Positions 41,256 through 45,261 of a stretch of 45,261 nucleotides of DNA are shown in pieces. Within the stretch, counting starts at the first letter, position 1. Each line of letters starts with the position of its first letter. The position numbers and the translations under genes were made by a program. The notes under the pieces were generated by a model. The model did not search any database. It saw nothing but the letters and a program-made list of their open reading frames with translations, and was not told the origin of the DNA. Source of the stretch: Cytophagaceae bacterium (GTDB lineage: Bacteria; Bacteroidota; Bacteroidia; Cytophagales; Cytophagaceae); contig JALONM010000058.1 in assembly GCA_025454925.1 (NCBI GenBank), positions 1 through 45,261 on the forward strand, in the 5' to 3' direction.

Positions 41256-42445
41256 AACAAAAAAACACCATTGCCATCATCAGCCTTCTTAGTATTCTTA
41301 TTCATTCCCTTTTGCACGCTCAACTCAGCGTGAGAAAAATCAAACCCTCTGATACCGATGCCTCCATCAGCACGTTTACTGCCGATTCCCATTGTGTTTA
41401 TCTCAATACACAAATAGCTTCACGGGGGATCTTACTGGTGCATCTTCCCGGTTCTTACGGCATTCCAGAACGATCCTCTTTGTTTGGAATACTTGCTGCC
41501 AACCTGGGCTTTCATTCCATTGGATTAATGTACCCTAATATTCCAACCGTTGCCACCTATTGTGGTACTTCATCCAATGCGACTTGCTTTGATGAAGTAC
41601 GAAAAGAAATTGTGGAGGGCTATGACTATTCCCCATTATTACAAATTCAATCACAGGAAGGCATACTCCATCGGGTAAGAAAGCTTGTTGCCTATTTACA
41701 CAGCCAATACCCTTCAGAAGGCTGGGATCAATACTTGAACACTCAAGGTGAACTTACCTTTTCTTCGATTATTTTCTCAGGGCATTCACAAGGCGGAGGG
41801 CATGCAGCCATGCTGGCCAAATTATACCCTTTACACAAAGCTATTTGTTTTTCATCCCCCAAAGATGTGAGTGCTTATTACCTTCGTGCTCCGTCTTGGC
41901 TGAGCGAGGGAGTCTGGCAAACAAGTCCTGACAAAATACTTGGGTTCAATCATACAGGGGACAGTCATCCGGAGCAATTAATTATTTGGGACAGCTTAAA
42001 CAAAGCTCAACCCCTTCAAACAACTTCGGTTGATGGACAAAGCAGTCCATTCGGAGGCTCACTTTTTCTAGAAACTTCCTACGCTGTTACCAGCGGCGAC
42101 GAGCATGCTTCCACCATTCAAGATAATAAGACGCCCAAAGTAAACAATGTTCCTGTTTTTGAAGAAGTATGGGAATACTTATTGACACAAGTAAACACCA
42201 CCTCATTTAACGTTAGAAGAAACGAAGGACACATTCAAATAGGCCCCAATCCTGCAAAGGAAACTATATACCTGTTGGGAAATATATCAGGAGTTCATTG
42301 GGAAATCCGTAATCCGATGGGAATACTTGTTATGCAAGGCCAGGAAGAAGTGGTAGAAATAAAAACTCTACCAACAGGAGTGTATTCACTTCATGCCGTC
42401 GATTCAAAAGGTTCGCAACACTTTCATATTCTTAAATCAGAATAA
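41252..42445 (+). CDS. Secreted alpha/beta-hydrolase-like protein with T9SS sorting domain
   Basis: This 397-aa protein has a signal peptide (AIISLLSILIHSLLHAQ). The alpha/beta-hydrolase nucleophile elbow is GHSQGGGHAAMLAKLYP; upstream is an oxyanion-type LLVHLPGSYG strand. A likely catalytic His is in SGDEHAST. The C-terminus (about 320-397: GHIQIGPNPAKETIYLLG, WEIRNPMGILVMQGQ, LPTGVYSLHAVDSKGSQHFH) is a type A T9SS sorting domain. It is therefore an exported esterase, lipase or related hydrolase. It is translationally coupled to the GAF/DHp sensor gene. Confidence 0.87.
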   Translation: MKQKNTIAIISLLSILIHSLLHAQLSVRKIKPSDTDASISTFTADSHCVYLNTQIASRGILLVHLPGSYGIPERSSLFGILAANLGFHSIGLMYPNIPTVATYCGTSSNATCFDEVRKEIVEGYDYSPLLQIQSQEGILHRVRKLVAYLHSQYPSEGWDQYLNTQGELTFSSIIFSGHSQGGGHAAMLAKLYPLHKAICFSSPKDVSAYYLRAPSWLSEGVWQTSPDKILGFNHTGDSHPEQLIIWDSLNKAQPLQTTSVDGQSSPFGGSLFLETSYAVTSGDEHASTIQDNKTPKVNNVPVFEEVWEYLLTQVNTTSFNVRRNEGHIQIGPNPAKETIYLLGNISGVHWEIRNPMGILVMQGQEEVVEIKTLPTGVYSLHAVDSKGSQHFHILKSE

Positions 42446-42449
42446 AAAA

Positions 42450-44537
42450 TCAGCTGATTTTTGCCCAATCAAATTGAGCCTTATAGTATTTCATCAGGTG
42501 TTGGCGTACGCAAGCATTGTCGGCACTGCGCAAAGCAGGGTCGTTTTCAATCAACATCCCAGCCGCGGCTCTGGTTTGCTGAATCAACAAAGCATCTTCA
42601 GATAAATCTGCTAGTTTAAGTTCTAATGCTCCGCTCTGGCGGGTTCCCGACAAATCACCCGGGCCTCTTAATTTCAAATCTACGTCGGCAATTTCAAAAC
42701 CATTCGTAGTACGCACCATGGTTTCTATGCGTACCTGGCTATCCTGACTAAGTCGATCTGCCGTCATCAATACACAATACGATTGATCACCTCCCCGACC
42801 TACTCTGCCTCTGAGCTGATGCAATTGTGACAAACCAAATCGCTCCGCATTTTCAATAACCATTACCGTGGCATTCGGTACATTCACACCCACCTCAATC
42901 ACCGTAGTGGCTACCATAATTTTGGTTTCATTTTTGAGAAACCGGTTCATCTCATACGACTTCGCCTCTGCGGTCATTTTCCCATGCACTATGCTGGTCG
43001 CAAATTCCGGAAATGCCCTACAAATGCTTTCGTAACCATCCATCAAGTCTTTCAACGAAACCTTTTCCGATTCTTCAATCAAAGGATATACAATATATAC
43101 TTGTCTACCAAGTTCAATTTGTTGTCTTAAAAAACCAAACAACTGCAATCGGTGACGTTCATTTCTATGGAGTGTTTTAATTGGCTTTCTGCCTTGTGGA
43201 AGTTGATCAATGACCGAAATATCCAGGTCTCCATACAAGGTCATGGCAAGTGTGCGAGGAATGGGGGTAGCCGTCATTACGAGAACATGAGGAGGAATTT
43301 TTTCATTCTTCTGCCACAAACGTGCGCGTTGCGCCACGCCGAACCGATGTTGTTCATCCACGATAGCCAATCCTAGTTGATGAAACTGAACAGTCTCTTC
43401 CAGCAAGGCATGGGTGCCTATGATGATCTTTACTTCATTGGCTTTTAATCCTGCATGAATGATGTCGCGTTCACGTTTCTTCGTACTTCCAGTAAGCAAG
43501 GCAATTCCTATATTCATTTTATCGGCAAATACGCGAAGTGCCTGATAATGCTGGGTAGCCAATATTTCAGTAGGTGCCATGAGGCACGCCTGGGTATCTA
43601 CGCCTATCGCCATCAGCATACAAATAAAGGCTACTATTGTTTTGCCGCTTCCCACATCCCCTTGTAATAAACGATTCATCTGCTTTCCCGAATTGACGTC
43701 CTTATAAATTTCTCTTAGCACTTTTTTTTGAGCGTCAGTAAGCTCGAACGGGAGATGATGATTATAAAATTCTGTGATGCGTGTACTGGAATTAAATTGA
43801 AAGCCTTGCCATTCTTTTCTTCGCATTTCCCGGCTAAGCAGCATGCGAATCTGAATATAAAACAACTCTTCAAACTTTAAGCGAAACAAAGCCTGCTTCA
43901 ATGCCTGAGCATCTGCAGGAAAATGAATGGCTCGCATTGCCAGAGTTTTCGAAACCAGTGAATATTCTTTTAATAATGTAACTGGAAGATTTTCTGTAAA
44001 CTTTACTTCCGGATGTTCCAACAAGGTTCGTATGCATTTGGCGAGTGCTTTGTTGTCGAAAAAACTATTACGCATTCTTTCGGTGAGACTATACACAGGC
44101 TCAAATCCAGAGGCTCCTTTATATTCAGTTATAGATTCAATTTCGGGATGAGAAACGGATAATTTGGTCCCAAACAAAGAAGGTTTTCCATATACAATTA
44201 CCTCTTTGCCAATTTCTAATTTTTTAATTGCATAGTTCGCTCCCTGAAACCAGACCAATTCGAGTATTCCAGTACTATCGGCAACCATTGCCACGAGTCG
44301 CTTTTTACCAGTACCCACCATTTGAAAAGATTTAATCTTTCCTCTCACTTGAACAGACCCGAGTCCTTCATGAATCTCTCCGATGGAATAGAACTTGGTT
44401 TTATCTTCGTACCTAAATGGAAAATAATGCAAGAGATCCCCGAAGGTAAAAACAGAAAGTTCCGTTTGCAGCAACGCAGCACGTTGCGGGCCAACCCCTT
44501 TTACAAATTCAACTTTCTGATCCAACCACTCTGCCAT
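42450..44537 (-). CDS. recG: ATP-dependent DNA helicase RecG
   Basis: This 695-aa protein starts at the ATG at 44537 (MAEWLDQKVEFVKGVGPQRA). The N-terminal wedge domain with OB fold (about 50-160, VQVRGKIKSFQMVGTGKKRL) is followed by the SF2 helicase: Walker A LLQGDVGSGKTIVAF, DEQHRFG box, TATPIPRT motif III and QLRGRVGRGGDQSY motif VI. It is full length for RecG. It remodels stalled replication forks and recombination intermediates. The gene follows dtd by 1 bp on the same strand and is convergent with the hydrolase gene. Confidence 0.96.
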   Translation of the reverse strand: MAEWLDQKVEFVKGVGPQRAALLQTELSVFTFGDLLHYFPFRYEDKTKFYSIGEIHEGLGSVQVRGKIKSFQMVGTGKKRLVAMVADSTGILELVWFQGANYAIKKLEIGKEVIVYGKPSLFGTKLSVSHPEIESITEYKGASGFEPVYSLTERMRNSFFDNKALAKCIRTLLEHPEVKFTENLPVTLLKEYSLVSKTLAMRAIHFPADAQALKQALFRLKFEELFYIQIRMLLSREMRRKEWQGFQFNSSTRITEFYNHHLPFELTDAQKKVLREIYKDVNSGKQMNRLLQGDVGSGKTIVAFICMLMAIGVDTQACLMAPTEILATQHYQALRVFADKMNIGIALLTGSTKKRERDIIHAGLKANEVKIIIGTHALLEETVQFHQLGLAIVDEQHRFGVAQRARLWQKNEKIPPHVLVMTATPIPRTLAMTLYGDLDISVIDQLPQGRKPIKTLHRNERHRLQLFGFLRQQIELGRQVYIVYPLIEESEKVSLKDLMDGYESICRAFPEFATSIVHGKMTAEAKSYEMNRFLKNETKIMVATTVIEVGVNVPNATVMVIENAERFGLSQLHQLRGRVGRGGDQSYCVLMTADRLSQDSQVRIETMVRTTNGFEIADVDLKLRGPGDLSGTRQSGALELKLADLSEDALLIQQTRAAAGMLIENDPALRSADNACVRQHLMKYYKAQFDWAKIS

Positions 44538-44538
44538 A

Positions 44539-44991
44539 TTAAACTTTATTCTGAGAATCAATAATGATGGTAACGGGGCCGTCGTTGATTAGGGAAATTT
44601 TCATATCTGCTCCAAATACTCCTGTCTTGCACACTTTCCCTATTTCTGCCTCACATTGCTCAATAAACGATTCGTACAAAGGCTTCGCTTGTTCGGGTCT
44701 CGCTGCATCTGTGAAGGAGGGCCTGTTTCCCTTTTTGGTGGAGGCATGCAAGGTAAATTGAGAAACAATCATCAATTCACCATCCACATCCTTTAATGAT
44801 AAATTCATTTTTCCTTCTGCATCTGCAAAGATCCGCATCTGTGTGATTTTCTTGACCAAATACATCACATCCTCCATGGAATCGCGCTGCTCTACGCCCA
44901 ATAGCACCAGCAAGCCATTCGATATCGAACTATGCTCCTGCGCTTCGATGACAAGAGAACACGATAATACCCTTTGCAATACAGCAATCAT
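44539..44991 (-). CDS. dtd: D-aminoacyl-tRNA deacylase
   Basis: This 150-aa protein has the DTD signature motifs SQFTLHAST (active-site Ser-Gln-x-x) and the C-terminal NDGPVTIIID (Gly-x-Pro cis motif region). MIAVLQRVLSCSLVIE at the start and KGNRPSFTDAARPEQAKPLY also fit. It removes D-amino acids mischarged on tRNA, and glycine from tRNA-Ala. It is the first gene of a dtd-recG unit. Confidence 0.95.
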   Translation of the reverse strand: MIAVLQRVLSCSLVIEAQEHSSISNGLLVLLGVEQRDSMEDVMYLVKKITQMRIFADAEGKMNLSLKDVDGELMIVSQFTLHASTKKGNRPSFTDAARPEQAKPLYESFIEQCEAEIGKVCKTGVFGADMKISLINDGPVTIIIDSQNKV

Positions 44992-45066
44992 GAGTTTAAA
45001 TTAAACAAGATTTACTAAAAAAAATTAGTTTATTTTCCTACAGCCCAAAAATACATATTCAATATT

Positions 45067-45110
45067 AAAAAAAAAGCCTTCCCATTCCGAAGTTCGGAAT
45101 CAAGCAGGCT
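45067..45110 (-). terminator. Intrinsic terminator of the right-edge gene
   Basis: An outer stem AGCCT (45075-45079) with AGGCT (45106-45110) encloses an inner stem ATTCCGA (45084-45090) with TCGGAAT (45094-45100). On the minus strand nine T follow. It terminates the gene ending at 45138. Confidence 0.85.
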
Positions 45111-45137
45111 ATCTAATATCAGCTTGTAATTTATTTT

Positions 45138-45261
45138 CTATCGGAGGAGGTACAGTTTTCCGAATTGCTTTTTGAAGGATTTATCTCCGGCAGAATCTCG
45201 GTGCTCGAAATTCCCGCCCTTGTTTTTGATCAATACCCGGTACAAATACACTCCATTGGCC
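45138..45261 (-). CDS. C-terminal end of a T9SS-type secreted protein (partial)
   Basis: The minus strand reads, without interruption from the window edge, 40 residues: NGVYLYRVLIKNKGG, then FEHRDSAGDKSFKKQFGKLY, then LLR and a stop at 45138-45140. The NGVYLYRV strand is the end of the type A T9SS sorting fold, and the FEHR...FKKQFGKLYLLR ending occurs on large secreted Bacteroidota proteins. The start lies beyond the window. It is followed by a terminator. The identity of the protein body cannot be known from here. Confidence 0.8.
   Translation of the reverse strand, partial: ANGVYLYRVLIKNKGGNFEHRDSAGDKSFKKQFGKLYLLR

Noticed and set aside
1-45261. tRNA or rRNA genes
   Set aside because: I saw no cloverleaf with a CCA-type end or rRNA signature sequence, although a scan by eye is not exhaustive.

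Overview
The window comes from a member of the Bacteroidota. The evidence is three proteins with type IX secretion (T9SS) C-terminal signatures, an OstA-like protein, 7TMR-DISM and HisKA_3 signalling proteins of the kind common in that phylum, a WYL-regulated type I CRISPR locus and an S23/four-helix-bundle gene. I cannot name a genus. By eye the left 11 kb is more AT-rich than the housekeeping genes that follow, which would fit an accessory island.

Left region (1-11.3 kb): a type I, probably I-B, CRISPR-Cas locus reads leftward. A WYL regulator leads to two decayed cas6 remnants, then intact cas6-cas5-cas3-cas8-like-cas7, a hairpin, cas4, a RAYT transposase gene lodged between cas4 and cas1, then cas1, cas2, a leader and the leader-proximal end of a CRISPR array that runs off the left edge. 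The same neighbourhood carries an octanucleotide repeat family at five intergenic places, including both flanks of a small S23/four-helix-bundle gene and the cas1-cas2 gap. It appears nowhere else in the window that I noticed.

Middle region (11.3-28.1 kb): mostly core genes. ostA-like and lutB-like genes are divergent from tilS. An MbnP-like protein is paired with a di-heme MbnH/MauG-type peroxidase. A tightly overlapping operon holds a 466-aa conserved protein, an RluA-family pseudouridine synthase and nadR. Next come a TetR regulator with a shared operator in front of a thioesterase, a sigma-54 response regulator without a visible HTH, a lipoprotein, an ArsC/Spx-like protein, an M23 peptidase, a PrxQ-type peroxiredoxin and a small lipoprotein.

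Intergenic 28.1-28.8 kb is a dense cluster of palindromic elements: a possible three-way junction, a 47-bp direct repeat and a dispersed palindromic repeat also present near 17.9 kb, with a related one near 24.2 kb.

Right region (28.8-45.3 kb): a HisKA_3 kinase with its LuxR-type regulator, a secreted C1 peptidase, a PhyH-type oxygenase, a membrane receptor fused to an IS1595-like zinc-ribbon DNA-binding module, a giant T9SS adhesin, a GAF sensor that stops after its phosphoacceptor helix and overlaps a secreted hydrolase gene, recG and dtd. At the edge is the C-terminus of another T9SS-type protein. The most unusual items are the 7TM-receptor/transposase-zinc-ribbon fusion, the octamer repeat family around the S23 and cas genes, and the layered mobile-element and decay history of the cas operon.
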